NCBI GenBank assembly: GCA_902761665.1
Contig: CACWLA010000003.1
Span: forward strand, 1-64,000
Direction: 5' to 3'
Length of the DNA stretch: 64,000 nt
Origin: an uncultured Lachnospiraceae bacterium
GTDB taxonomy: Bacteria; Bacillota; Clostridia; Lachnospirales; Lachnospiraceae
Of this stretch, positions 1 through 8,112 are shown piece by piece (positions within the stretch are counted from its first letter, which is position 1; every line of letters begins with the position of its first letter). Under the pieces are notes generated by a model, which worked only from the letters and a program-made list of their open reading frames with translations, did not search any database and was not told the DNA's origin. A program made the position numbers and the translations under genes.

Positions 1-1
1 A

Positions 2-2047
2 ACGCCTGGCGGCGAGAAGGTCCTGAAATGCGCCAATACAATAAAGGATCTAGGGCGCAGACATGAGTCCATTTTCCCGGAACAGACGACCGGCGGCGGT
101 ACCCTGCAGGAAAAGTACAAGGCTTTCACCAAAGGCTCTGAGAAGGCGTGGACGGACCTGTTCAATAAGAACATATTTGACAAGAGCGGCGCCTTCGATG
201 CGAGCCACGTCTTTGTCTTCCGGCTTAAGGCGGATTTCGTCGTCGGCGGGCTGCTGAATGCGGCGTCAGGTGCGGCGGGCAATTATGAGCGCTCCCACCG
301 GGAAGTCTTCTCTTTCAGTTTGTTCCATGAAAAGAGCACTGCCTCCAAGTTCGAGGAAACGAATGTGTCAGACCTGCGGGCCGACTTCTATATCTTCGGT
401 GCCGCCGGCATTCGGGCCGGGATCCGGCTGACCATCGCGGTGGGGCTCTTTGACACCCGGCTGGACAGTGCCGGCTTTGAATACGAGTGCGGCCTTTATA
501 CCCGCTTCTGGGGCTTTTTCTACGCCGGCATGGAAGCCCATAACGCCGGCCGGGACGGCACGACGACGGATGCCTTCTACGAGGGCGGGCTCCTGATAGA
601 AGCCGGAGGCTATTACTGCGTAACGTTTTTTGCGCAGGCGGGCGACGGCGCCATTTCCTACCGGAAGATCGTCATGAGCGGTGAAAAACCCATCTTCAGT
701 GCAGGGGCTGATACGGTCATAACGGATTTCAGCTATCAGGATGAAGAGAAGGAATTTGAGGCAGTTTATCCGGTCAATGAAAGAATGGCGCGCATTCCCG
801 ACTGGGTTTTCCTGATGAAAGGAATGCGCTTGAAGAGCGGTGCATCCGCGGAGGTCTCCCGGGCAGACCAGGATGCTGCCGAATTATATGACATCTCTTT
901 CTCCGACCCGACGTATTCCTACCGCTTTGAAAACGGTGCCGGATATGTGTACCGGAATTCAGACGAAAGCGGCATGGGAATGATCACTATGACGCTGAAG
1001 TGGCGCGGCACCAGTTTTGAGCAGATGAGCCATGATCTGACAAGGACCCTGCATGTTTTATGGACCGCCAACCGGGTGACCATGCAGTTCCTGAACCGGG
1101 ACGGGTCCGTATTCCATTCGATCTCCAGGATCGCAGGCGAGCCGATAGAAAAAAGAGACCTTCCGGGCCGGCCGGCAAGCCCCGGCTACAGGTTCCTCGG
1201 ATGGGTCGGTCCCGACGGAAAGGATCTGAAGGAAATGCCCACTGTCATGCCGGAGACGGATACGGTCTATACGTCAAAATGGGAAGAAGGCACCGTTCCC
1301 GTCACCGTGGAATATCTGGAATTTGAGTGGGCTTACGGATCTCCGGATGCACCGTCGAACAAGCTCCGCAGCTGGAGGACGGATACCATTAAGGATCTTT
1401 TCTATCCCGGGGATAAGGTCGAAAACATCGTCGATATCCTGAAAGAAAAGCATCTGCTGGCAACGGAGCCGGACTATGATTTTGAAGGACAGTCTCCGCT
1501 TTTGTACTTCAGCATCGATGAGCAGTTCTCCAAACTGTCCTGCGACTCTGTGTCAGATACCGGAAGCACCGTCTTCGAGATCCGGATAGAATGGGCAGGC
1601 AACGTCATCACCTTCGATGATGGCGCGGGAAACATCACTAAGAAGAGAGTTGCGCCCGGCAGGACGATCGACTTCCCGTCTGTTTCCCGGCAGGGATATA
1701 TCTTCGTCGGATGGCAGAACGAGGCGGGCGAGATGATCTCAATGGATAATCTGCCTGTCAGCACGAAGAACGAGACCTATACGGCTGTTTGGAAAATCAT
1801 CCCGCCGACCTTTACGCTGGTGATCCAGTTTGTGAAGAGGGGTAAGGGGACAATGCCGTTTTACTTTGAGACTTATAAGACAATGTCGATAACCTGGGAT
1901 TCTTATGAGATCTCAGTGCGGCAGCTGATCGACATGGCGGAAATGGGCGGATACTCCTACAACGCTACGTATTCCGGACGGAGCATCGATGACGTGGTGA
2001 CCATTGCGCCGGACGGGACCATGGAGGTCTATCTGCGGTTCGATTGA
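2..2047 (+). CDS. Surface protein with InlB-like (Listeria-Bacteroides) repeats, 5' partial
   Basis: The frame is open from the left edge to a TGA, giving at least 681 residues; the true start lies outside the window. The first part (about 340 residues in view) is not recognised. Two copies of an InlB B-repeat-like module follow. In each, a Phe-rich strand leads to a G-Y-x-F-x-G-W core and ends in a T-Y-x-[SA]-x-W strand (GYRFLGW near nt 1190-1205 and GYIFVGW near nt 1692-1712). This family builds extended stalks in secreted or wall-anchored Gram-positive proteins. The protein ends in YLRFD with no LPXTG anchor, so it may be anchored through the missing N-terminus. A terminator follows at once. 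The reading frame is certain; the cell-surface role is inferred from the repeats. Confidence 0.75.
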   Translation, partial: TPGGEKVLKCANTIKDLGRRHESIFPEQTTGGGTLQEKYKAFTKGSEKAWTDLFNKNIFDKSGAFDASHVFVFRLKADFVVGGLLNAASGAAGNYERSHREVFSFSLFHEKSTASKFEETNVSDLRADFYIFGAAGIRAGIRLTIAVGLFDTRLDSAGFEYECGLYTRFWGFFYAGMEAHNAGRDGTTTDAFYEGGLLIEAGGYYCVTFFAQAGDGAISYRKIVMSGEKPIFSAGADTVITDFSYQDEEKEFEAVYPVNERMARIPDWVFLMKGMRLKSGASAEVSRADQDAAELYDISFSDPTYSYRFENGAGYVYRNSDESGMGMITMTLKWRGTSFEQMSHDLTRTLHVLWTANRVTMQFLNRDGSVFHSISRIAGEPIEKRDLPGRPASPGYRFLGWVGPDGKDLKEMPTVMPETDTVYTSKWEEGTVPVTVEYLEFEWAYGSPDAPSNKLRSWRTDTIKDLFYPGDKVENIVDILKEKHLLATEPDYDFEGQSPLLYFSIDEQFSKLSCDSVSDTGSTVFEIRIEWAGNVITFDDGAGNITKKRVAPGRTIDFPSVSRQGYIFVGWQNEAGEMISMDNLPVSTKNETYTAVWKIIPPTFTLVIQFVKRGKGTMPFYFETYKTMSITWDSYEISVRQLIDMAEMGGYSYNATYSGRSIDDVVTIAPDGTMEVYLRFD

Positions 2048-2071
2048 CAGGGGTCTCAGCCCTGCCCGCAA

Positions 2072-2114
2072 AAAGGGGTGTCTCTGCCGAAAAGGCAGAG
2101 TCACCCCTTTTTTT
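2072..2114 (+). terminator. Rho-independent terminator
   Basis: A long stem (AAAGGGGTGTCTCTGCC paired with GGCAGAGTCACCCCTTT, one mismatch) with loop GAAAA is followed by a T run. It ends the upstream surface-protein gene. The A run on its other side means it could also act on the convergent araC-type gene. Confidence 0.85.
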
Positions 2115-2150
2115 GCGTGTGACAAGGCCCGGGACGGCAGGTCCGCGGCC

Positions 2151-3386
2151 TCAGTTTTTGAAAATGCGCTTCCGGTACGCTGCGGGTGTGCAGCCGACCG
2201 TTTCGCGAAAGCATTGGATAAAGTAATTGACGGTATTGAAGGCGAGCCGGTCCGAGATCTCTCTGATGCTCAGGCCCGTGGATTCCAGCAGGAGTCTCGC
2301 GCGTTCCGCTTTCGCGCGGCGGACATAGGTACTGACGGACAGGCCGGTCTCTTTTTTGAACTTTTCCGTCAGATAGTATTCGGTATAGCCGGCCAGGGCG
2401 GCCAGGTCGGAGGTGCGGATCCTCCGGTCGAGGCTCAGGTCGATGTAATCGCAGCATTTCTGGACGGCATGAGAATAATCCGGATTCACGTGCAGACGGT
2501 GGACACGGAAGATGAAATCGTGGTACATGGCGTGGGCGAGCGCCGAGAGTTCTCCGGAATCCCGGCAGTTCTCGGCGGACTGAAGGTAGGAATCTCCCAG
2601 GGCGTAGGCCACCTCCGGGGAAAGACCGCCTTCCATCGCGGCGCGGCTCACCAGCGTCGTAAACACGACGATGCTGGTCTTCATCTGACGCAGGGGATCC
2701 TGTCCCTGCACGGGGACGCCGGGACTGAGAAGAGCGCTGTTCCGGAAGAACCCGTAGTAGTTGATGTTCCCCTCGCGAACCATCTGAAGCATGGCCTTCT
2801 CCGACAGATAGACCTTGTCCCGGTCCCGCTGCCCCGCGGAAGAGGGTTCCGGCAGTTTGTCATCGGGCGCGGCGCCCAGGGCTTCCAGACCGAGCTGCTG
2901 TCCGGTCAGCGTGTTGTGGATCATCAGGGCATAGCGGGTGAAGACGGCATAGGAAAGGACGGGCAGTTCCGGCAGCCGCCGGATGAGCCCCGCTGCCCAG
3001 GCGGCATTTTCCCGGCTGTGCATGTACGGGCGAAGGGCGGTGCGGAGCTGCCGCTCGGTCGGCGCCGCGTAAAATACAGGCCCGGCAGCGAAGATGAGCC
3101 CCCGGTCCCGCTCCGACTCGTAGCTTAACACCCACTGCATCCCGATGGGGGAGCCGATGATCCGCGGACGGAGTTCCTGCCGGTCCTGCGCGTACTCGAT
3201 GAGCCGTTTCGAACCGCCCAGGATCCGGAACGCCTGTTCCAGGACCTCCCGTTCCGCCTCCGGGCAGGAGGTGGCAATGAAGCGGCCTTCCCGGTCGTAG
3301 CACCATACGTAAAACTTTTCGCTGTCGAGAATGAGACTTTGCAGCAACAGGAGATTTTGTTCTCCCTGTGTCATGCGGGGATCCAT
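2151..3386 (-). CDS. AraC-family transcriptional regulator
   Basis: This 411-residue protein has a C-terminal AraC/XylS DNA-binding domain (about residues 315-411) with two helix-turn-helix units: the first around LAALAGYTEYYLTEKF, the second around IREISDRLAFNTVNYFIQCF, followed by the typical G-C-T-P-A-A-Y-R end. The roughly 300-residue N-terminal part is probably a ligand-sensing region that I do not recognise. I chose the ATG at 3386 because AAAGGAGGG lies 7 bases before it; a start nine codons earlier would bury that site. The gene diverges from the glycoside-utilisation operon, which it most likely activates. Confidence 0.85.
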   Translation of the reverse strand: MDPRMTQGEQNLLLLQSLILDSEKFYVWCYDREGRFIATSCPEAEREVLEQAFRILGGSKRLIEYAQDRQELRPRIIGSPIGMQWVLSYESERDRGLIFAAGPVFYAAPTERQLRTALRPYMHSRENAAWAAGLIRRLPELPVLSYAVFTRYALMIHNTLTGQQLGLEALGAAPDDKLPEPSSAGQRDRDKVYLSEKAMLQMVREGNINYYGFFRNSALLSPGVPVQGQDPLRQMKTSIVVFTTLVSRAAMEGGLSPEVAYALGDSYLQSAENCRDSGELSALAHAMYHDFIFRVHRLHVNPDYSHAVQKCCDYIDLSLDRRIRTSDLAALAGYTEYYLTEKFKKETGLSVSTYVRRAKAERARLLLESTGLSIREISDRLAFNTVNYFIQCFRETVGCTPAAYRKRIFKN

Positions 3387-3422
3387 GCGAATGCCCTCCT
3401 TTGCCGATAACACCTTGATTTC

Positions 3423-3451
3423 ATTATAATCCGCAGCATTCGGCTGTGCAA
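3423..3451 (-). promoter_or_regulatory. Promoter of the AraC-type regulator
   Basis: Read on the minus strand, TTGCAC (3446-3451) and TATAAT (3423-3428) are separated by exactly 17 bases, a near-consensus sigma-A promoter 37 bases before the chosen start. Confidence 0.75.
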
Positions 3452-3489
3452 GAAATTTTCCTGAATTATTGTAATTATTCCTTAGTTTT

Positions 3490-3530
3490 TGCGTTTACGG
3501 CGTCTTCCCCGTTCTTATATGATAAACGCA
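3490..3530 (+). promoter_or_regulatory. Promoter and possible operator of the glycoside operon
   Basis: TTTACG (3494-3499) and TATGAT (3518-3523) lie 18 bases apart ahead of the symporter gene. An 8-bp inverted repeat, TGCGTTTA (3490-3497) and TAAACGCA (3523-3530), brackets this promoter and could be bound by the divergent AraC-type regulator. The promoter and operator assignments are inferred from pattern only. Confidence 0.5.
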
Positions 3531-3566
3531 GCAGTTCCAAAGAACTTAAAAAAAGGGGATACGTAA

Positions 3567-5084
3567 ATGACAAACGCAAAACTCAGCGCGAGTGAGATCG
3601 ACGGTGTGCAGTACCGCCGCGCGAAACTGTGGCAGATCATTCTGGTCGCCTTCAACGCATTCAACGGCATGGCCATGTACTTTCTCATCGGTCTGGCCAG
3701 TTATTCTGCCAGCATCGGCTATGGGATCGCAACCGTGATGGTGGGCGGCCTGCTGACTTTTACCCGTATTTTCGACGCGGTCACCGACCCGCTGCTTGCC
3801 TTTCTGTATGACCGGGTCAACACGCCCTTCGGCAAAGTCCGTCCGCTCATGCTGCTCGGCTGGGCCATCCAGAGTGCCGGCGTGCTGTGCATGTTCAACT
3901 TCTTTTCCAGCAAAGGCCACGGCGTCGGTATGTTCCTGCTGTTCTACATCATTTACGTCATCGGCTATACCATGGTCAACATGACCGCGCAGACGCTGCC
4001 CGCCCTGATGACCAACGATCCCAAGCAGCGCCCCACGGTCGGCGTGTGGCAGACAGCCCTGAATTACATCACCCCGATGGCGCTGAACATCGTGGTTTAT
4101 ACCAAACTCATGCCCGCGATGGGCAACAGTTTCAATCAGGCCTTTCTGAACACCACTGCCTGGCTGTGCGTCGGCCTGTCCTTCATCGGCGTGATCCTGG
4201 TGTGCATAGGCATCTCTGCCTATGACAAGCCCGAGAATTTCAAAGGCATCGGCAGGACTGAACGGCTTAAGTTCAAAGACATGTGGGCCGTGCTCAGCAA
4301 AAACAAGCCCCTTCAGAGTTACATTATCTCCGCGTCTTCCGACAAGATCGCCCAGCAGGCAGCCTCTGCTTCCATCGTTGGCACCATGCTTAACGGCATC
4401 CTCATCGGCGACATGGGACTGGGCACTACGCTCAGCGCCATCGGCATGTTCCCTTCCATTGTTTTTGCGGTCCTCGGCGCGCGTTATGCCGGTAAGCACG
4501 GGAACAAGGAATCCATCGTGGCATGGACTCGTTTCAGCATCTTTGCCAACATGGCGATGATCGCCTTCTTCATTGCCGTCCGTTTCACCGTGGGCACCAC
4601 GGCAATCTCTCAGTCAATGATCTTCAAGATCCTCTTCGTTGTACTGACCTTCGCGGTGAACGGCTTCTCCATGGGCGTCACCACGGCCAATACCGGCTTC
4701 ATGGCCGACCTGATCGACTTTGAACTGGACCGCAGCGGCAAATACATTCCCGCCGTGGTCTCCGGAACCTACAGTCTGGTTGACAAGATCGTCTCCTCCT
4801 TCTCGGCAGCCATTGCCACCGGCTGCGTAGCTCTCATCGGCTATACTGCCTCCATGCCGCAGCCCACCGACAAGGCGACCGACGGCGTATTCTGGATGAC
4901 GATGTTCCTGCGCTACGGTCTGGCGATCCTGGGCTTTATCTGCACACTGCTTGCCATGCGCCGCTGCCGCCTCGGCAGACCTGAAATGGTAGAAGTGCAG
5001 AAGCGCATCGCCGATAAGAAAGCGGCTGCCCAGGCGGAACTTCTCGGGAAGGAACTGCACAGGGGAGATACCGAAAATGCGTAA
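3567..5084 (+). CDS. GPH-family (glycoside-pentoside-hexuronide) cation symporter
   Basis: This 505-residue membrane protein of the major facilitator superfamily has about 12 hydrophobic segments. The features D-A-V-T-D-P-L-L and R-V-N-T-P-F-G-K-V-R-P (residues 71-93) are diagnostic of the GPH/MelB branch, which imports sugars or glycosides with Na+ or H+. It is the first gene of an operon of intracellular glycosidases, so it probably imports their glycoside substrates intact. AAAGGGGA precedes the start. The gene overlaps the following GH2 gene by 8 bases, suggesting translational coupling. The exact substrate cannot be read from sequence. Confidence 0.88.
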   Translation: MTNAKLSASEIDGVQYRRAKLWQIILVAFNAFNGMAMYFLIGLASYSASIGYGIATVMVGGLLTFTRIFDAVTDPLLAFLYDRVNTPFGKVRPLMLLGWAIQSAGVLCMFNFFSSKGHGVGMFLLFYIIYVIGYTMVNMTAQTLPALMTNDPKQRPTVGVWQTALNYITPMALNIVVYTKLMPAMGNSFNQAFLNTTAWLCVGLSFIGVILVCIGISAYDKPENFKGIGRTERLKFKDMWAVLSKNKPLQSYIISASSDKIAQQAASASIVGTMLNGILIGDMGLGTTLSAIGMFPSIVFAVLGARYAGKHGNKESIVAWTRFSIFANMAMIAFFIAVRFTVGTTAISQSMIFKILFVVLTFAVNGFSMGVTTANTGFMADLIDFELDRSGKYIPAVVSGTYSLVDKIVSSFSAAIATGCVALIGYTASMPQPTDKATDGVFWMTMFLRYGLAILGFICTLLAMRRCRLGRPEMVEVQKRIADKKAAAQAELLGKELHRGDTENA

Positions 5085-7269
5085 GATAATTCCGCTTACC
5101 GGGGGATGGCGGTTCCTGAAAGCCGCCGTCCCCGTGGAAACGGCCCTGCAGTTTGCTTCGCGCGGCGAGGCGGTAACGCTTCCCCACACCTGGAACGCGG
5201 CCGACGGCCAGGACGGCGGCAACGACTACTACCGCGGCAGATGCTGGTACGTGCGCGAACTGACGGCGGAAGAATGCGCCGGCGAGCGGCTGTTCCTTGA
5301 GGTGAACGGCGCGGCGCACACGGCCGAGGTTTATCTTAACGGCAGGAAACTTGCGCGGCACGAAGGCGGCTACTCCGCCTTCCGGGCGGAACTGACCGGA
5401 GCGCTGGCGGAAAAGAACACGCTGGCGATCTCCGTGGACAACAGCGACAGCGACCGCGTCTATCCGCAGAAAGCGGACTTTACCTTCTACGGCGGCCTCT
5501 ACCGCGCGGTCAACCTGATCGCCGTACCGGAGGAACATTTCGAACTGACCGAAGACGGCGCGCCCGGGATCCGTGTTACGACGGCCGTCGATCTGGAAAA
5601 ACGCTGCGCTGTCATCACGGTGGAGACGAAGCATAACGGCAGCACCGTGGAGATCACGGTCAACGGCGAGACGAAGACTGCGGCGCATACGGCGGAGTTC
5701 GTGATCGAAAACGTCCGTCTCTGGGACGGCGTCAATGATCCGTATCTGTATACGGCGGCCGCGAAGCTGCCTTCCGGCGACGAGGTATCCTGCCGCTTCG
5801 GCTGCCGCGTGTTTGCCTGCGATCCCGAAAAAGGCTTCTTCCTCAACGGCCGCAGCTATCCCCTCCGCGGCGTCTCCCGCCACCAGGATCTTAAGGGAAA
5901 GGGCAATGCCCTGTCGTATGAAGATCACGCGGCCGACATGGCGGTCATCCGGGAACTCGGGGCGAATACACTGCGTCTTGCCCATTACCAGCACGCGCAG
6001 GAATTCTACGATCTCTGCGACGAAAACGGCATCGTGGTCTGGGCGGAGATCCCCTATATCACCCTGCACATGAAAAACGGCCGGGAGAACACGCTCTCGC
6101 AGATGCGCGAACTGATCGCCCAGTGCTGCAATCATCCCTGCATCGCGGTGTGGGGGCTCTCGAACGAGATCACCGCGGCCAGCGCCGTGGATGAAGATCT
6201 TCTGGAAAACCACCGTCTGCTGAACGATCTCTGCCACCGGATGGATCCCACACGGCTTACCACCATGGCGAACGTTTTCATGCTGGAGACCGACAGCCCC
6301 ATCCTGGAGATCCCGGACATCAACAGCTACAACCTCTACTTCGGCTGGTATCTGGGCGAGCTGGAGCAGACGGACGAGTTCTTTGACGAATATCACGCGA
6401 AGTACCCGGAGCGGGTCATCGGCTTTTCCGAATACGGGGCTGACGCGAACCCTGCCTTCCATTCCTCCCGTCCCGAAAAGGGCGACTATACCGAGGAATA
6501 TCAGGCACTCTACCACGAGCACATGCTCCGGATGATCGAGGCGCGGCCTTACCTTTGGGCGACCCATGTGTGGAACCTCTTTGATTTTGCTGCCGACGGG
6601 CGCGACGAGGGCGGAAAGCATGGCGAGAACCAGAAGGGGCTCGTGACCTTCGACCGGAGCCTCAAAAAGGATGCCTTTTATCTCTACAAGGCTGCCTGGA
6701 ACCGGACGGAGCCGTTCGTCCATCTCTGCGGCAGACGTTATGTCAATCGCTGCGAGGAGGAGACGGAGATCAAGGTCTACTCCAACCGGTCGTCGGTAAC
6801 CCTCTTCGTTGACGGTGCCGAAGCCGGCACGCAGGTAGGCCGCACGGTCTTCACCTTCCGCATCCCTTTGTCCGGTGAGCATGAGATCCGCGCCGAGGCA
6901 GACGGCTGCAGCGACGAGATGCGCATCCGCCGCGCTGATGCGCCGGATGAAAGTTATATTTTCAACAAGGCCGCCGCTTCCGTCACCAACTGGTTTGATG
7001 CGGACGAGATCGATCCCGCCTGCTTCTCGGTCAATGACACGCTGGGCGAGATCCGCGAACATCCGCAGGCCGGCGCCGTTGTTAACGCCATGATGGCGAA
7101 AGGTGCTTCCGAGCGCGGCGACGTGGCCGAAGCTGTCAAGGACAATCCTGCGCTGCAGCGCATGATGGGCCGCATGACCATGCTGAGCCTTTTAAAGCAG
7201 GGCGGCGCCGATGAAGAAAGCATCAAACAGCTGAACCGCGTATTGCAGGGAATAAGGAAGCAGATATGA
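5077..7269 (+). CDS. Glycoside hydrolase family 2 (beta-galactosidase/glucuronidase type)
   Basis: The 730-residue protein has the GH2 order: N-terminal jelly-roll sugar-binding domain (about 1-155), immunoglobulin-like domain (about 160-255) and TIM-barrel catalytic domain (about 260-550). The acid/base is Glu364 in W-G-L-S-N-E and the nucleophile is Glu452 in G-F-S-E-Y-G. A further beta-domain follows, and then an unusual helical tail of about 60 residues rich in Met, Ala and Lys. There is no signal peptide, so it is cytoplasmic. AGGGGAG precedes the ATG. The retaining mechanism is known for the family; the sugar cleaved (beta-galactoside, beta-glucuronide or other) is not determined. Confidence 0.9.
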   Translation: MRKIIPLTGGWRFLKAAVPVETALQFASRGEAVTLPHTWNAADGQDGGNDYYRGRCWYVRELTAEECAGERLFLEVNGAAHTAEVYLNGRKLARHEGGYSAFRAELTGALAEKNTLAISVDNSDSDRVYPQKADFTFYGGLYRAVNLIAVPEEHFELTEDGAPGIRVTTAVDLEKRCAVITVETKHNGSTVEITVNGETKTAAHTAEFVIENVRLWDGVNDPYLYTAAAKLPSGDEVSCRFGCRVFACDPEKGFFLNGRSYPLRGVSRHQDLKGKGNALSYEDHAADMAVIRELGANTLRLAHYQHAQEFYDLCDENGIVVWAEIPYITLHMKNGRENTLSQMRELIAQCCNHPCIAVWGLSNEITAASAVDEDLLENHRLLNDLCHRMDPTRLTTMANVFMLETDSPILEIPDINSYNLYFGWYLGELEQTDEFFDEYHAKYPERVIGFSEYGADANPAFHSSRPEKGDYTEEYQALYHEHMLRMIEARPYLWATHVWNLFDFAADGRDEGGKHGENQKGLVTFDRSLKKDAFYLYKAAWNRTEPFVHLCGRRYVNRCEEETEIKVYSNRSSVTLFVDGAEAGTQVGRTVFTFRIPLSGEHEIRAEADGCSDEMRIRRADAPDESYIFNKAAASVTNWFDADEIDPACFSVNDTLGEIREHPQAGAVVNAMMAKGASERGDVAEAVKDNPALQRMMGRMTMLSLLKQGGADEESIKQLNRVLQGIRKQI

Positions 7270-8111
7270 AAACAGCCGTACAGCAGATCATGCTCGGTTC
7301 CGTGACAGGAAAGGAGCAGGAGGCAAGAGAAGTTTTGCGCAGGATCAGGGCCGCCGGATACGACGGCCTTGAACTGAACCGCTTCATGATCCATCCGTCG
7401 TCCCTGATGGTCCGCCTGATGACGAGGGCTGCCGGAATGCCCACCGGAAACGGCGGGAATCTGGACTGGCACGGCCTGCTTCGGGAGAGCGGCCTTGCCG
7501 TCATCAGCCTGCACGCCGACCTCGGCTCCCTGGAGCGGGAGGCGGGCGCCGTTGCCGAGGAAGCGAAAAGCTTCGGCACAGACAAGGTGGTCATCACGGG
7601 GATGTACCGCTTCGACTACAGTGACGAGGCGGCCGTGCGTGAACTGGCGAAACGCCTGGACCGGGCGGGAGAGGCGCTGAAGGCGCAGGGGATCGAACTC
7701 CTGTACCACAACCACAACGTGGAACTCCTGCAGCTAAGGCCCGGGCTTCGTGCTTATGACGTTCTGATTGAAGACACCGATCCGTCTTTCGTGAACTTTG
7801 AGTTTGACAGCTACTGGTTTGCGGACGGCGGCGCAGACGCGAAGGCCTGGATGACGAGGCTGGGACGCCGCATGAAGCTCTGGCACGTGACCGACCGCGG
7901 CTCCCGGCAGAGCGGCCCCGCGATGACGCCGATCCTTAAGGCGGACAGCATGGAACTCGGCACCGGGAACATGGATCTGGACGGGCTGTGGGAGATCGCC
8001 GTGAAGAACGGCGCGGAAGCAGCCGTCCTGGAAAGCCATAAGAACTGGATCGGGAAAGACCCGGTAAAGAGCCTGGAACTGAGCGCGAAGTGGCTTGGTG
8101 CGAGGGACTGA
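7266..8111 (+). CDS. Sugar isomerase/epimerase-like TIM-barrel protein
   Basis: This 281-residue protein resembles the xylose-isomerase-like AP-endonuclease-2 superfamily. Likely metal-site motifs are L-Y-H-N-H-N-V-E (about residues 140-147), F-E-F-D-S-Y-W, L-W-H-V-T-D-R and a late M-E-L-G-T-G-N-M-D. It starts inside the stop codon of the GH2 gene (ATGA overlap), so it belongs firmly to the glycoside operon. It may isomerise or epimerise a released sugar, or act on an oxidised glycoside. Some relatives are C-glycoside-cleaving subunits, but no small partner subunit is seen here. The exact reaction is unknown. Confidence 0.75.
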   Translation: MKTAVQQIMLGSVTGKEQEAREVLRRIRAAGYDGLELNRFMIHPSSLMVRLMTRAAGMPTGNGGNLDWHGLLRESGLAVISLHADLGSLEREAGAVAEEAKSFGTDKVVITGMYRFDYSDEAAVRELAKRLDRAGEALKAQGIELLYHNHNVELLQLRPGLRAYDVLIEDTDPSFVNFEFDSYWFADGGADAKAWMTRLGRRMKLWHVTDRGSRQSGPAMTPILKADSMELGTGNMDLDGLWEIAVKNGAEAAVLESHKNWIGKDPVKSLELSAKWLGARD

Positions 8112-8112
8112 G

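Noticed and set aside
4936..7062. 708-codon minus-strand frame across the symporter end and GH2 gene
   Set aside because: The composition is that of an antisense shadow, while the plus-strand frames encode clear GPH and GH2 proteins with catalytic motifs.
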